A DNA stretch of 25,561 nt from Apostichopus californicus (GCA_020650975.1 JAIPMN010026330.1:1-25561); one strand, 5' to 3'; counted from the first letter of the stretch, positions 9,639-20,400 are shown. Program-made: numbers and translations. The notes: generated by a model from the sequence alone, not told the origin.

Positions 9639-10157
9639 CAAGAAATATCCAAAGATAAACACAATACGTACAAAACTTCATCCAGGAAATACGAATTCGG
9701 AAGTGAAGACTATAAAGTATGCTGATAATATGACGTCAAACTGATACCATTGATAGCTATACAATCCTCTTCCACCAGCAGTCACGTTCTTAACCCTAAA
9801 GCTCTGCACCTCTTTTGAGTCATTGTGATAAGCTCGCAATAGCCGTCATTTTATTGAGTTACGTAAAAGTAATGGAACCAAATTTAACAGCGAGAAGAAT
9901 TTGAACAAACTTTTCGTAGATTTACAACGCTGTGAAAATACGGCCGACATACAATTGCTTGATGCACCATGAACTTAATTTCTAACAATAATAATATTAT
10001 GATTAAAGAGGAAATTAAATTAAACGTATCAGGAAGTAATCATTTTATCATCATTAAGGAAATAACTTTCGACATTTTACCACTGTCAACTAAATTCAGT
10101 GCCGTGGTTAAAAACCTATGTATGTCTATGTTGGAATACGGTAACTTAGCGACGCTT
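9639..10157. other. unique sequence; weak open frame entering the next repeat
   Basis: A plus frame at 9969-10334 (121 codons) starts here. Its N-terminal part reads IKLNVSGSNHFI...TFDILP...STKF, loosely like the start of a BTB/T1 domain of voltage-gated K+ channels (LNVGGxxH...TLxxLP...TRLG). The spacing is off by two to three residues and the frame then runs into a minisatellite whose 65-bp unit breaks frame. I treat it as chance or a decayed fragment. One TGACGTCA lies at 9731-9738. Confidence 0.2.
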
Positions 10158-10418
10158 AGATCTGTATGTTCTGTTATTGATAACGCTGATAGGGACACTG
10201 CTGATAGGTATCTCTCTGATATTAGATCTTTATGTTATGTTATTCATAACGCTGATGGAACACTGCTGATAGGTATCTCTCTGATATTAGATCTGTATGT
10301 TCTGTTATTGATAACGCTGATGGAACACTGCTGATAGGTATCTCTCTGATATTAGATCTGTATGTTCAGTTATTGATAACGCTGATGGAACACTGCTGAT
10401 AGGTATCTCAATGATATT
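10158..10418 (+). repeat. 65-bp minisatellite, four copies
   Basis: Units start at 10158, 10224, 10289 and 10354. They begin AGATCTGTATGTTCTGTTAT (second copy AGATCTTTATGTTATG) and run through GATAACGCTGATGGAACACT and GCTGATAGGTATCTCTCTG. The first copy is 66 bp because of one extra base (GATAGGGACAC), the others 65, so a reading frame cannot be kept through the array. Confidence 0.95.
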
Positions 10419-11362
10419 AATGTGTGTGTTACATAACTTAAATGTATTTTATCGTGTATTATTGGTCATAATAGTTTCTTTCTTATCAGCAGGTGTACGG
10501 CCGCAGTCACATGGTTAGATATATTGATAATATAGGAGTTAACATTACACTGGCTTGTTCGGAAAGATTGAAGTTTCAAATGTACACACATAAATGCTTT
10601 ACTTAAAGTGTCATTAAATGTTAAAGTATTTTCATCCGTACGCTAACCAAACATGATCAGGTTTTACCATTGTTCCGGTCACATTAGCCTTCCACACCCA
10701 TCCCGTTCTTGCCTCACTCTTGAAATGGATCGGCTGTTGTTTACCGTAATATATTCATCTTGGAAAACAATGACTTCCGGCAAAATAGAAGTCCAAATTG
10801 CTTCATTTATATTTGACTTTGGCAAGGCAATGTTCATGGTAAGATATTGAAACACATGTGAAATCAGTGCAACCTAGATAATGTAAGTTATCCACGCCAG
10901 ACTCACCCCCTCCTCCCCTTCAGTTCAGTTCAGTCTTGACATGATATATATGGTGATGCATTACGACCCAACAATTGAACATGGCGTCATATATATGCTA
11001 GTGTGTCCAGATTTCCAGCCACCCCTCTTTGATGTGTGTTCTGTTTTATTTGTTTATTAATTTAGTGATTAGTTATCACATTTTTGACTAATTAAACACG
11101 TGAAACAAGTAAAATCATTACCCCATCATTGAACTTTGTATCAATCTGATAATATCGCTTGCTTAGGATGAATTACCACAATCTCTCATCTATAGCATAA
11201 ACTGCGTTGTTAACGAGAAAGATATATCTCTTATACTGCTGACCACAAAATCACACCATGAAGGATGAAATAAGCCATTCACTCAGTCAAAGAAGAAACC
11301 CATACCAGATCATACACAAACTGTTCTGGATTCGAATGACATCAAGCTATTTTTGAACTTAC
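10419..11362. other. unique AT-rich sequence, no gene supported
   Basis: The frame at 10653-10850 (65 codons) is of chance length. A donor-like ATG|GTAAGAT lies near 10838 but no convincing upstream acceptor was found. Confidence 0.4.
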
Positions 11363-11421
11363 ATAGCTTGGCCAGAATCATATTCGGTGACATCGGAATA
11401 TCCACCAGTTTCTCGATATTT
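11363..11421 (-). CDS. candidate 59-bp internal exon (minus strand)
   Basis: On the minus strand this block is preceded by ...CTTCGACAG, with a CTGAC branch-point-like motif 25-30 bases upstream, and followed by GTAAGTTC, a near-perfect donor. Two frames are open: KYRETGGYSDVTEYDSGQA and NIEKLVDIPMSPNMILAKL. The second would be in phase with the candidate exon at 22286-22309. I recognise neither. The polypyrimidine tract is only moderate and short exon-like blocks are common by chance, so this is a lead rather than a gene call. Confidence 0.2.
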
Positions 11422-12686
11422 CTGTCGAAGGTCACATGAGGTCAGGTGAAATTGGTAAACATTTTATTCTATACACAAGACCACTTCTGAAAAAAACATT
11501 TACTGCATTAAAGTAAAAGTTGATCTTTGTTTGTGAAAAACCAGCTCAAATCCATGATTTGCTAAAAACAAAATGTAGGGGTGACCAGAAGAGGGAAGAT
11601 CCGTCTAGCAAAATGCTATTAATCAGTGGTTAAATGTCTCTCAAAGTTGGCCCTGATCTAAACTATGCTAATTATCAGTGAAACGTTGTTTGGCATCGTT
11701 TGGCACGGCCCTGGAGTAGGACGAACTTTTTCCAAAGTCTTTACCTTTTCTTCAAGATAGCTGACTAAACTACATGTCGCTAGATACACCTTTATTTAAA
11801 ATATTTGCATTTCGTACTTGTCGTAATTAACCTGCAAATTAAAATAACACATATACAAATTCATATGGTTACAGGTTGAGGGAATATGACTTTGAAGACG
11901 ACCACAAACATCTCAATTGTTACATCACAAATTCATGTGTGGTTGCATTTACATGGAACGCCAAACAGTCCGGACTACTGATGAAAGTATGTATATAGGC
12001 CACGCAATACAAATGTTAAGCATCCTCCAATCAGGGATCAAAATTAATAAAACAAATGCTGCTGCTGCTGCTGTTTTGCCATAGTCCTCATAGAAACCGT
12101 AGGGCATTATCTTGTGTGCCTTTGCTCTTGCTACGTCCATTCCTCCATCCAAAAAACAAATACCGAGGATAACACTTAGGGAAACAATTGTAGGAGCCTG
12201 CTCCATGTAACCAGATTGAAGACAAATGCATTGACATTTGTGTATAGACTTTACAATTTGACAACAGAAACATATAGGATAACTCCAAGTTTGGGAAAAG
12301 ATTTTGGTAGTCATTAAAAATAGTTAGATTATATCTTCAAGTTAGTACCTGTGCTAACACCAACACTGCAGTAGAATACAGAAAGCAGACGAAGAAAGGA
12401 AACGGATCACAGAATCTTTGATTTGAAATTTTTATTTCATTTTTTATAATGCTGCTTTAGTATGTAACACGACATTCAAACAAATTGATATTTATTGTCA
12501 ATGTGTAATGTTAGTGTAAGTCTTAAATTAACGTAGTGTTGAAGTCCTGTGAAAGTTAAGAAACAACACGGCATCTTGATCTTTCAATATTTTTGTAAGT
12601 GTTTTGTTACTTGACATGTCAACAAATGTCATTATTTTGACATATTTCCAAGTCATGTGTTACCTAGCTCCACGGGGTAACGCAGC
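11422..12686. other. unique sequence; longest minus frame here is hypothetical
   Basis: A minus-strand frame at 11949-12314 encodes 121 residues with two hydrophobic stretches and a run of five Ala from a (CTG)5 block at 12058-12074. No family is recognised. One or two frames of this length are expected by chance in 25 kb of this composition, and no promoter, splice or codon signal supports it. Confidence 0.25.
12058..12074 (+). repeat. short CTG microsatellite
   Basis: Five CTG/TGC repeats, then TTTTG. Confidence 0.8.
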
Positions 12687-12933
12687 AACTCGACAATTTA
12701 TCCATTTTTGTTAAGATGTAATGTTATCGTTATAGTTGACATCGCGACAAATATTACGTTTTGAAGTATTGTCACACTATACAAAACAACACGACAATTT
12801 GTCATTCTTTGTTCCAAGAATTTACAGGTCAGCGTGACTTATCAACTCGACAAAGTCATATATGTTTGACGTGCTGTCAAGGTTATTACAAAGTAACAAC
12901 TCGACAACTTCCTGAAAGTCAGAAACTCGACAA
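12687..12933 (+). repeat. degenerate ~54-bp repeat marked by AACTCGACAA
   Basis: AACTCGACAA or a close variant occurs at 12687, 12741 (ATCGCGACAA), 12788 (AACACGACAA), 12844, 12898 and 12924. Spacings are 54, 47, 56, 54 and 26 bp. The DNA between is poorly conserved. This looks like an old minisatellite in decay or a cluster of a short motif. Confidence 0.45.
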
Positions 12934-13580
12934 ATAAATTTATACTATTTATGCTAATGTCGTGCTGTACTGACACAGTAGGTCTACATGTCGTTTGTAC
13001 ATTTCAAACCACGATATGATTCATAACACACACACAAATTAATAAAAAAATGATCAAATCAAATTACCTTTTTTCATTATACAAACAGATCTCTAATAAC
13101 CTTTGTTTAATCACAAGAATGGTAAAAACGATATAAGAAAGCCCAAAAAAAAAGTAACAAAAAATAAAAGGGAACGAAGAAAAAACAATAGAATGATCGA
13201 AATTTAAGGAATCATTTATAAACAATGTGTCATATCGGATATAATAGATACAAAGAAAACAATTATTAATGAAAGGAGATTAAGAGTTAATTTTAAATTA
13301 TCGTTTTTCAGCAATTTACTAGTGGAAGATTACCCCAGAAATGGTTACAGTAATATGTGCACGATAAAGCGATAAAATGAAAGGACCTGTTCATGTGCTT
13401 GCAAAATTCTTAAAGCTTGGACAATTGAAGCCAAACATAAGAAACAGCAATTATGTGGTATTAACAAAATAACGATATTTTCATGAAATTCTTACAATGT
13501 GCAAAATATTCTGAAATAATCTGCCATTATAAAACCTATGATCAAATGTCTCCATTGAATTGTTGAACAACTATTAGTCT
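12934..13580. other. AT-rich sequence, no gene seen
   Basis: No repeat, RNA gene or coding signal found. Confidence 0.4.
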
Positions 13581-13931
13581 CAGTGGCGGAGCTAGGGGTA
13601 TTGGTCAGAGGGGGCGAGAATGGTCTGTAGGGGCGCTTTCGACACTATCTAAGCGGAGCGCCACTACAGGTTGGCGCGGAGCGTACATAATTTTTTTGAG
13701 TAAAGATACTCTCTAGATCGCCGGAAATGACCCTTTCCGGGCCTTGCTAATTTGCAAATAAAAGAAGAATAAATAGCCGTTAGAGCATATTGTCAGAAAA
13801 TTACACCAAAAAAATGTGACAAATGTCAATAAGTAGATGAGACCGCAGTAAAAATGTCAATAATCGCGAATAAGTAGAAAATGGTTAAAAGCTGAAAAGG
13901 GCGCCAGCAGTCCATTTGAGTCCGTCAGGGG
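13581..13931 (+). mobile_element. hAT-like MITE, copy A (3' end lost in gap)
   Basis: Begins CAGTGGCGGAGCTAGGGG, the same end as the complete copy at 15131-15528. It is about 93% alike over 351 bases to GAGTCCGTCAGGGG, where the N gap starts. The complete copy has 45 more bases, including a C11 tract, so the gap covers the C-tract and the right end. The eight bases upstream are ATTAGTCT; their duplicate would lie in or next to the gap. Contains the core module at 13643-13743. No coding capacity. Confidence 0.85.
13643..13743 (+). repeat. shared transposon core module, copy 4
   Basis: ACTATCTAAGCGGAGCGCCA, TTGGCGCGGAGCGTACA, then a perfect second hairpin CCGGAAATGACCCTTTCCGG. Confidence 0.9.
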
Positions 13932-13965
13932 NNNNNNNNNNNNNNNNNNNNNNNNNNNNNNNNNN
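13932..13965. other. assembly gap (34 N)
   Basis: The run of N replaces the right end of MITE copy A. By comparison with copy B at least 45 bases plus a target duplication belong here, so the N length is not the true length. Confidence 0.95.
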
Positions 13966-15019
13966 TCAGCCATGAGTAAACTACAAGACCTACCATATAT
14001 AGAAGTACGGTCATTGATTTCAAGCTTCAGTACACAAAATGTTCAGATTGTCATTATCTTGTTCGAATTATTATGGAATGACGTAACAGACACGTCACTG
14101 TATTGTCTTTCATCGGCTGTAATGGAACTTAAGGGAAGATACATAACTAAAGTATATACATGAATATAAACGTCTGGCTCGCGTAATAATACGATAAAAG
14201 ATGGTACAATATAGATAGCCGATAATTATCTTTAAATTAACTGATTAAGCACAAAATAGTAATGTTATGCAATGATCATTATATTACGTAATATACACGT
14301 TACAGTACACCATACAACATATTATGTTTACAGTTGGCTTTAAATTCCATATATTACAGAATTAACCATGAACAATGAACAAAGGCAAAAAAAAAAAAAA
14401 AACACCTTAACAAAAACAAATATAAAATTACTAGCTGTAAGTGAATGTAAATGATGCATAAAATGTCATTACTTGTAACAAAACTGCTACAGGAAATATT
14501 TAAGCTAAATGAGAAAAGAAAACCTAAATAAATGACGTCATTTCAAATGGAAAAGTCTTGAAGTTCGATATACACCAAAACTTCGATATAACAGATCACT
14601 AATATATTAATATGCAATTGCTGACCTATGATAGAGATCATAGTGACTCTAACACATTATATGTATTTCCAATAAGATCACTTTATGAAAAACGAAAAGA
14701 GTAAACAATATATATGCAAGTTTTAAATGGTTTCGAAGTTAATAACAAAATACGTATAATTTTAATTGTAATTGTCGAAAGACAAAAGTAAGCATAGGAG
14801 GTTAAATCATTTCACTGAGAAGATACATTGGTAGATTATACAACCATCTTTACATTTGGCTTATTCTCTCTCAAATATATACAATTGATATCACATTAAT
14901 CTGAAGCGCATCAATCCCACCCCCCCCCCACCCCTTCCACACATTTCAGAGTGATTATTCTGATCCGTTTTGGACGCTGAAAACGTTACATACAAATATG
15001 ACAAATGGGTTTCCTAACT
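13966..15019. other. AT-rich unique sequence, no gene supported
   Basis: The frame at 13972-14163 (63 codons) begins right after the gap and has no recognised similarity. A16 lies at 14387-14402, a CRE palindrome TGACGTCA at 14533-14540, and C10 at 14920-14929. Confidence 0.4.
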
Positions 15020-15130
15020 TTTAGTTAGTTAGGTGGGACCCACCGATTGGGATATTCAAATTCAAAGTTCCCTTTGTCAAGCTTGACTTTATTAGCTGGG
15101 AAGAGGCCTTGGCTCTGATGAGGGGTAAGG
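15020..15130. other. left part of a GC-richer block split by MITE copy B
   Basis: This block and 15529-15690 are both clearly richer in GC than the surroundings and become adjacent when the MITE and one GGTAAGG copy are removed. They may be an older repeat or a gene remnant. A minus frame through 15577-15828 (83 codons) ends in a Pro/Arg/Gly-rich stretch, but I do not recognise it. Confidence 0.35.
15124..15130 (+). repeat. left target-site duplication GGTAAGG
   Basis: Seven bases identical to 15529-15535 on the other side of the element. Allowing for one shared G the duplication may originally have been eight bases. Confidence 0.75.
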
Positions 15131-15528
15131 CAGTGGCGGAGCTAGGGGTATTGGTCAGGGGGGCGAGAATGTTCTGTAGGGGCGCTTTCGACACTATCTA
15201 AGCGGAGCGTCACCACAGGTTGGCGCGGAGCGTACAGAAAATTTTTGAGTAAAGATACTCCCTAGATCGCCGGAAATGACCCTTTCCGGGCCTTGCTAAT
15301 TTGCAGATAAACGAAGAATAAATAGCTGTTAGAGCATTTTGTCAGAAAATTACACCAACAAAATGTGACAAATGTCAATAGGTAGATGAGAGCGCAATAA
15401 AAAAAGTCAATAATCGCGAATAAGTAAAATGTGGTAAAAAGCTGGTAAAAGGGCGCCAGCAGTCCATTTGAGTCCGTCAGGGGAGGCATCCGCCCCCCCC
15501 CCCTGACTGTATGGACGCTCCGCTACTG
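15131..15528 (+). mobile_element. complete 398-bp hAT-like MITE, copy B
   Basis: Left end CAGTGGCGGAGC; right end GCTCCGCTACTG, whose complement CAGTAGCGGAGC matches 11 of 12. Flanked by GGTAAGG on both sides. Such ends and a 7-8-bp duplication are typical of the hAT superfamily. The interior holds the core module (15193-15293), a G-rich left arm (GGGGGGCGAG) and a matching C11 tract near the right end (15493-15503). There is no transposase frame, so it is non-autonomous and would depend on an enzyme supplied elsewhere. Copy A at 13581 differs at roughly 7% of positions, so the two are not a fresh duplication. Confidence 0.9.
15193..15293 (+). repeat. shared transposon core module, copy 5
   Basis: ACTATCTAAGCGGAGCGTCA, TTGGCGCGGAGCGTACA and a perfect hairpin CCGGAAATGACCCTTTCCGG, as in copy A. 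Confidence 0.9.
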
Positions 15529-16180
15529 GGTAAGGGCCTTCTAGATTCGGAATCAGGTGGACAGAGTGTTTGCGAGCTAAACCAGTCCGCAGGGTACAGC
15601 ACAGTCACCGGGTGGTCTCCTATTTAGGTGGATTCTCCCGGGGAGGGTAATCCCAGGTGTTGGGCGGAGGTCAAGCTCTTTGCCGCCTAATTGTTTCTCA
15701 GTTTTGTTTATTGTTACTTTTTCTGCTTCAAAATGTTGAAGGAAATTGTCTGTACTTATGCCTACCGTATTAAAGGTTTCCAATTTTATATATTTTCCGG
15801 TTCCTCCTACATTTTTATTTACATACAATTTGAAATGAACGACATAGAAGGAAAGTCAAGCATTTCAAGATAGTGTAACACAAAACTGAAAAAAAAAACA
15901 TTTGAACTTGTTATAGATTTTGATTAAGTAAAGATATAAGAATGAATAATTAATAATACTAATACATAAACAAAATTGTCATTTTATTTGATTTGACCAA
16001 AATTTTGTTTATTTTGGGTCAACTTGTACTTTCCTGAATCTTGGGTCAACTTGGCATTACTATTATCTGGTGGTAGCATAAAGAGTGGTTTAACGATTGG
16101 CTATACATTCATCGTAAAAAAACATTAAAGAACTGAAACAAGAATAACACTCATTGCCTCTGATTTTAGAACTGTTTAGT
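15529..16180. other. GC-richer block to 15690, then AT-rich sequence
   Basis: 15529-15535 is the right target duplication of the MITE. The GC-richer block to about 15690 continues the interrupted block at 15020-15130. After that the DNA is AT-rich without a gene. TTGGGTCAACTTG is repeated at 16014-16026 and 16041-16053, 27 bp apart. Confidence 0.4.
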
Positions 16181-16186
16181 GTTACT

Positions 16187-16549
16187 ATTACGTAACATCA
16201 GTATGGTATTACCATTACGTAACATCAGTATGGTATTACCATTACGTAACATCAGTATGGTATTACCATTACGTAACATCAGTATGGCATTACCATTACG
16301 TAACATCAGTATGGTATTACCATTACGTAACATCAGTATGGTATTACCATTACGTAACATCAGTATGGTATTGTCATTACGTAACATCAGTATGGTATTA
16401 CCATTACGTAACATCAGTATGGTATTACCATTACGTAACATCAGTATGGCATTACCATTACGTAACATCAGTATGGTATTACCATTACGTAACATCAGTA
16501 TGGTATTACCATTACGTAACATCAGTATGGTTTTACCATTACGTAACAT
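16187..16549 (+). repeat. 27-bp minisatellite, 13 full copies, with 81-bp higher-order period
   Basis: ATTACGTAAC starts at 16187 and every 27 bp to 16538 (14 occurrences). Each unit is ATTACGTAACATCA then GTATGGTATTACC. The second half varies only after units 4, 7, 10 and 13 (GGCATT, GGTATTGTC, GGCATT, GGTTTT), exactly every third unit. Because 27 is nine codons, both strands stay open: plus repeats LRNISMVLP and minus repeats MLRNGNTIL. I regard these as by-products of the repeat, not proteins. ATTACGTAAC matches the published PAR-bZIP/NFIL3 (D-box) consensus RTTAYGTAAY. Confidence 0.95.
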
Positions 16550-16645
16550 GGGTTGAACTTTATTCTGAGTAAATGCAGTAAAAATATCATAAATTACATT
16601 ACAATGTGACAACCGATAGTCATATTAGTACAGCATGTGAATACA

Positions 16646-16826
16646 ATTACACATTCACTACATTAATTATAATTAGTTAATCCGTTTAATGTTACAAGGA
16701 AATATACATTCACTATATTATATATCAGTAGTTGATCCGTTTAATGTAACAAGGAATTACACATTCATTACATTAAGTATCAGTAGTTAATGCATTTAAT
16801 GTAACAAGGAATAACATATTCCATAT
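16646..16826 (+). repeat. 55-bp tandem repeat, three copies plus partial
   Basis: ACATTCA begins at 16651, 16706 and 16761, with a decayed ACATATTCC near 16815. Each unit continues through a TTA-rich part, AGT(A)GTT(A/G)AT, (C)CGTTTAATGT(A/T)ACAAGGAA. Confidence 0.9.
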
Positions 16827-16977
16827 GTTATTACGCTTTCGTTAATCATTGCAAATTCATAACCTGATCATAACCTACAATCACTATGATATTACGCAAT
16901 GACATTTAATCTATATGATTAAGAACAAGATTACGTATTCTCTTTGTTATCAAACAGCAGTAAATCCGTTCCATATG

Positions 16978-17039
16978 TCACGTGATTGAACAATCGCTAC
17001 ATGAAGAAGTCGCAGTTAATGAGTGCTATACGTCACGTG
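16978..17039. promoter_or_regulatory. pair of TCACGTG E-box-type sites
   Basis: TCACGTGA at 16978-16985 and TCACGTG at 17033-17039, 55 bp apart. Both are preceded by G(T) and match the CACGTG core bound by bHLH-zip factors (USF, MITF/TFE type). No gene is adjacent; could be chance. Confidence 0.2.
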
Positions 17040-17250
17040 TCTATAGAAAATAATAATTTTAGCAGAATTGGAAAAGCAAGGTTCTCTCAAGATTTTTAAA
17101 GTTTTTATTCAAAGCTAACAGAAGAGCAACGTTGATCATTAATATCTACTCGCAAAATATGATCAATAATCAGAAAGGAAAAGACGGTTAACTGAATAAA
17201 AACAGTCTGCATTGACATCGCCAGAGACGTTTCTGAGAAGAATGTCAGAC

Positions 17251-17438
17251 TATCTGCTCTCTCTCTCTCTCTTTCTCCACCCCCTCCCTCTCTCTCCACT
17301 CAGCTCTCTCCACTCCCCCCTCTATCTCCGCCCAGCTCTATCTCCACCCCACCCTCTCCGTCCAGCTGTCTCGCTCTGCATCCCCCTCTCCACCCCCACA
17401 CCAGTTGTCTCGCTCTCTCTCGCCACCTCTCTGTCTGT
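17251..17438 (+). repeat. polypyrimidine/CT-rich low-complexity tract
   Basis: A (CT)8 run at 17257-17272 is followed by about 165 bases of C and T with loosely repeated CAGCTCTCTCCACTCC-like segments. Such mirror-type tracts can form triplex DNA. Frames across it (Ser/Pro/Leu-rich on plus, Glu/Arg/Gly-rich on minus) are artefacts of composition. Confidence 0.9.
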
Positions 17439-17532
17439 GTTAGTACACGTTAGACAATCTGCGGTTCCTCGTGGTGATAACTCTAGTTCAAATATGTAAC
17501 CTAGAAAGACAGAAAATTATTACTATTAATAT

Positions 17533-18046
17533 GCATCACCTGCTACACACATCGCGGAGATGCCTGCTACACACAATAAGAGGCATACCCTGCTACACAT
17601 ACTGACAGAGATCCCTGCTACATAGAATAACAGGTATCACCTGTTACACAGTATAACAGTTATCACCTGATACACAGACTGACAGAGATCCCTGCTACAC
17701 ATAATAACATGCATCACCTGCTACACATACTGACATAGATCCCTGCTACACATAATAATAGGCATCGCCTGCTACACATACTGACAGAGATCCCTACTAC
17801 ACAGAATAAGATGCATCGCCTGATACACATACCAACGGAGATCCCTGCTACATAGAATAACATGAATCACCTGCTACACATACTGACAGAGATCCATGCT
17901 ACATAGAATAACAGGCATCACCTGCTACACATACCAACGGAGATCCCTGCTATACAGAATAACAGGCATGACCTGCTACACATACTGACAGAGATCCCTG
18001 CTACACATAATATTTGGGATCATTTGCTACACAGGCTGATTTGAGT
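17533..18046 (+). repeat. dimeric 51-bp minisatellite (25+26-bp monomers)
   Basis: About 20 monomers carry CCTGCTACACA at 17539, 17563, 17589, 17614, 17640, 17666, 17691, 17717, 17742 and so on to 17997. Spacings alternate 25 and 26. One monomer type continues TACTGACAGAGATC, the other (G/T)AATAACAGGCATCA. The alternation breaks once (17614-17666, two 26-bp steps with an extra AATAACAG-type monomer), the mark of an unequal exchange. Some units carry TACCAACGGAG in place of TACTGACAGAG. The last copies decay after 18010. Confidence 0.95.
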
Positions 18047-20400
18047 CATATGCTGTCATATTATTGAGAACCAACTAACCAATTAAGGTTTAAAAAAAGT
18101 TTTATCTCGGAGAGGTATTTCTCTTTTTCTTTCCATATTCCTATTCAGACCTTATCCGTGAGATGCAGAGATAGTTGTCTTGAGTGATAAGTATGTCAGC
18201 ACTGCTTATAAAAGATGTTGATCAGTCTAAATTACTCTATGAGAAAATCCCCCCCCCCCCCCTCGCCTCAAACTTCGTTTAGTTACGTTTTGGTTTCAGT
18301 TGAGAAATAAAGTTGATACCGGTCAGGAAGTAGCGATACGGAATTTCAATTTCTTATATGTAAGTGTGCAGCCTGTTTGTTAGAGCAAATCTCATCAATA
18401 ATAAAACATTTGACTATAACAGTGAGTCTCATTCAGCTGTGATAGTCCTTACTAACCTCACGAGACTGTGCATTTCTTCCTAGACCTTCTCCGATTCTGT
18501 GCTGGCTCCTGACAGAAAACAAGAAAAGAAATTCCCATTTATTCATTCTTCATTTCCTTAATCATACTCATGTCTGATCTTCTTCTTACTTACAAGAGTT
18601 TGTAAGGAGTTCCCCACCTTTGTTATATTTCAATACACCTGTCGATGTAAAACTTTCACAACAAAAGCATTTTTTAGTGTTCTTTTAATTTGATATTTAA
18701 TTATTGGGTATGCAATTTATTACAACTACTATGACAGAAAAATAGTGATGGCCATTACTTGTAACAGACTCCCGCCAGAGGTTCAGGTAGCAATGCATCT
18801 CAAGATGAATTGATCGATGTAGTGAATATACAAAACCCTTGTTTAGACAGACGCCCTCTATTTACAGAGTAGTAGAGGTGGTAACGGGAATGGATTTCTT
18901 AACTGATCTCTTTGTGACCATTTTATTTAGTGTTATGAAATATTTAGTATAATTCATTGTATAAGTTTGAATTATTGATCACATTTTGATCTCAGTTGAT
19001 ACTAATGATCTAATTATACACTACATGTATGCCCTCTAAATGATGGGTGTAATGACTAGTTGTTATGTAATATGTCTGTTGTCTCTGCTCATCAACATTA
19101 AAGGTATCAATATGTGACAGAAGGAGAAACCAAGCATTACTTTTGCCGTATATTGAGAGATTCTAAAAAATCAGCAGAGAGTTGATATGTGAGTTTTAAA
19201 ACTTGACCGACTTAAACAGATTACCATATAATAATAAAAAACACCACCCAACTTAATATTTTCGGACAGGGTTCAATATCCGAATTATTACATGAATATT
19301 AAATTTAACTCTATTGCACATTTTATGACAGTTATGTCAACTGAGATAACATAATAAGCTTCAAATGCTTAACAGACTATAATATCTCATCCTTCGTATA
19401 ATATGAGCGCTGAGATAACAGCTGAGGCTCATCAATATAAGTGACTGGACTTTTAAGTCTAATATACAGACCATTAGTTTAGTTCATTGGATGCAATCCA
19501 AAACTCAGTGTGAAACATAACAATGACAAATTGTACTGGATGCCATTCAGAGGTGTTATGTTGTTTATATCAAGTTAAAAGTAACAGGAACATTAAGGAC
19601 TGCACAGGGGAGTCATCATGAATTTAGCATCAAAGTGAACATTCCAGAAATTTAGCGTATTATAAAGGTGAATTTACAGAAAGCATGATTAGCTACGGAA
19701 GGAGAACTAGAACCCAATTTGTTTTATTTGACTATAACATATTAAGACATTGATACTTCTGCCTAATGTCACCATTCAATTAATTCTCACATGCACTTAA
19801 TCTTATCTACTCACATACTCTTTCATATAGCGGCAACATAATACTAGTGATTTAGTATTATTATGCTCCCACTGTATGCTATACAATATAGTAGAATCAG
19901 CTTAGTCGTATGTTTAAAGGAAAACAAATGATTTTAGCCTCTTCAGGTTGATGTGTCAGTTATAGCCTTTTGTTCTATTAAGTCATATTAAGGCGTCATG
20001 ACAAAATTAGATGGATACGGTCCAGACGGGAACAAGCAGCAAAAACTTTAATCGATTATTCATCATCGGATTACGCTAGACCATCATGACATTAGTGTTA
20101 TCATGTATACATTAGCTCCCTTTATCTAGTAGTTCATCTCTAAATATAATTATGAAATATAACACAATAATTATTGCTATCCGTCAAATACTGTTAAGTA
20201 TAATTGCCAAATTATATGAACAGTGTCTCAGGATGAACACATTAAGATCCGTGATAAGATCATTAACATTGTTATTGTTGTTATTAGCTAACTTTTGAAG
20301 TAATTCTTAGCTCGATGTTATAAGCAATATACAAACGTCAGCTTGTTTCTAATTCAAGAGGCAAGCGACCCGTGATAGAACAACATTTCATTTACTCAAC
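18047..20400. other. unique AT-rich sequence, no gene supported
   Basis: C14 lies at 18249-18262. A splice-like block on the minus strand near 18601-18645 has a good donor (GTAAGTAAG), but only one short open frame. Nothing else found. Confidence 0.4.

Noticed and set aside
16166..16612. Long open frames on both strands (148 and 125 codons) as a repetitive protein
   Set aside because: They exist only because the 27-bp repeat unit is a multiple of three and has no stop on either strand.
17105..17499. Ser/Pro-rich and Glu/Arg-rich proteins on the two strands
   Set aside because: They are translations of the CT-rich low-complexity tract.
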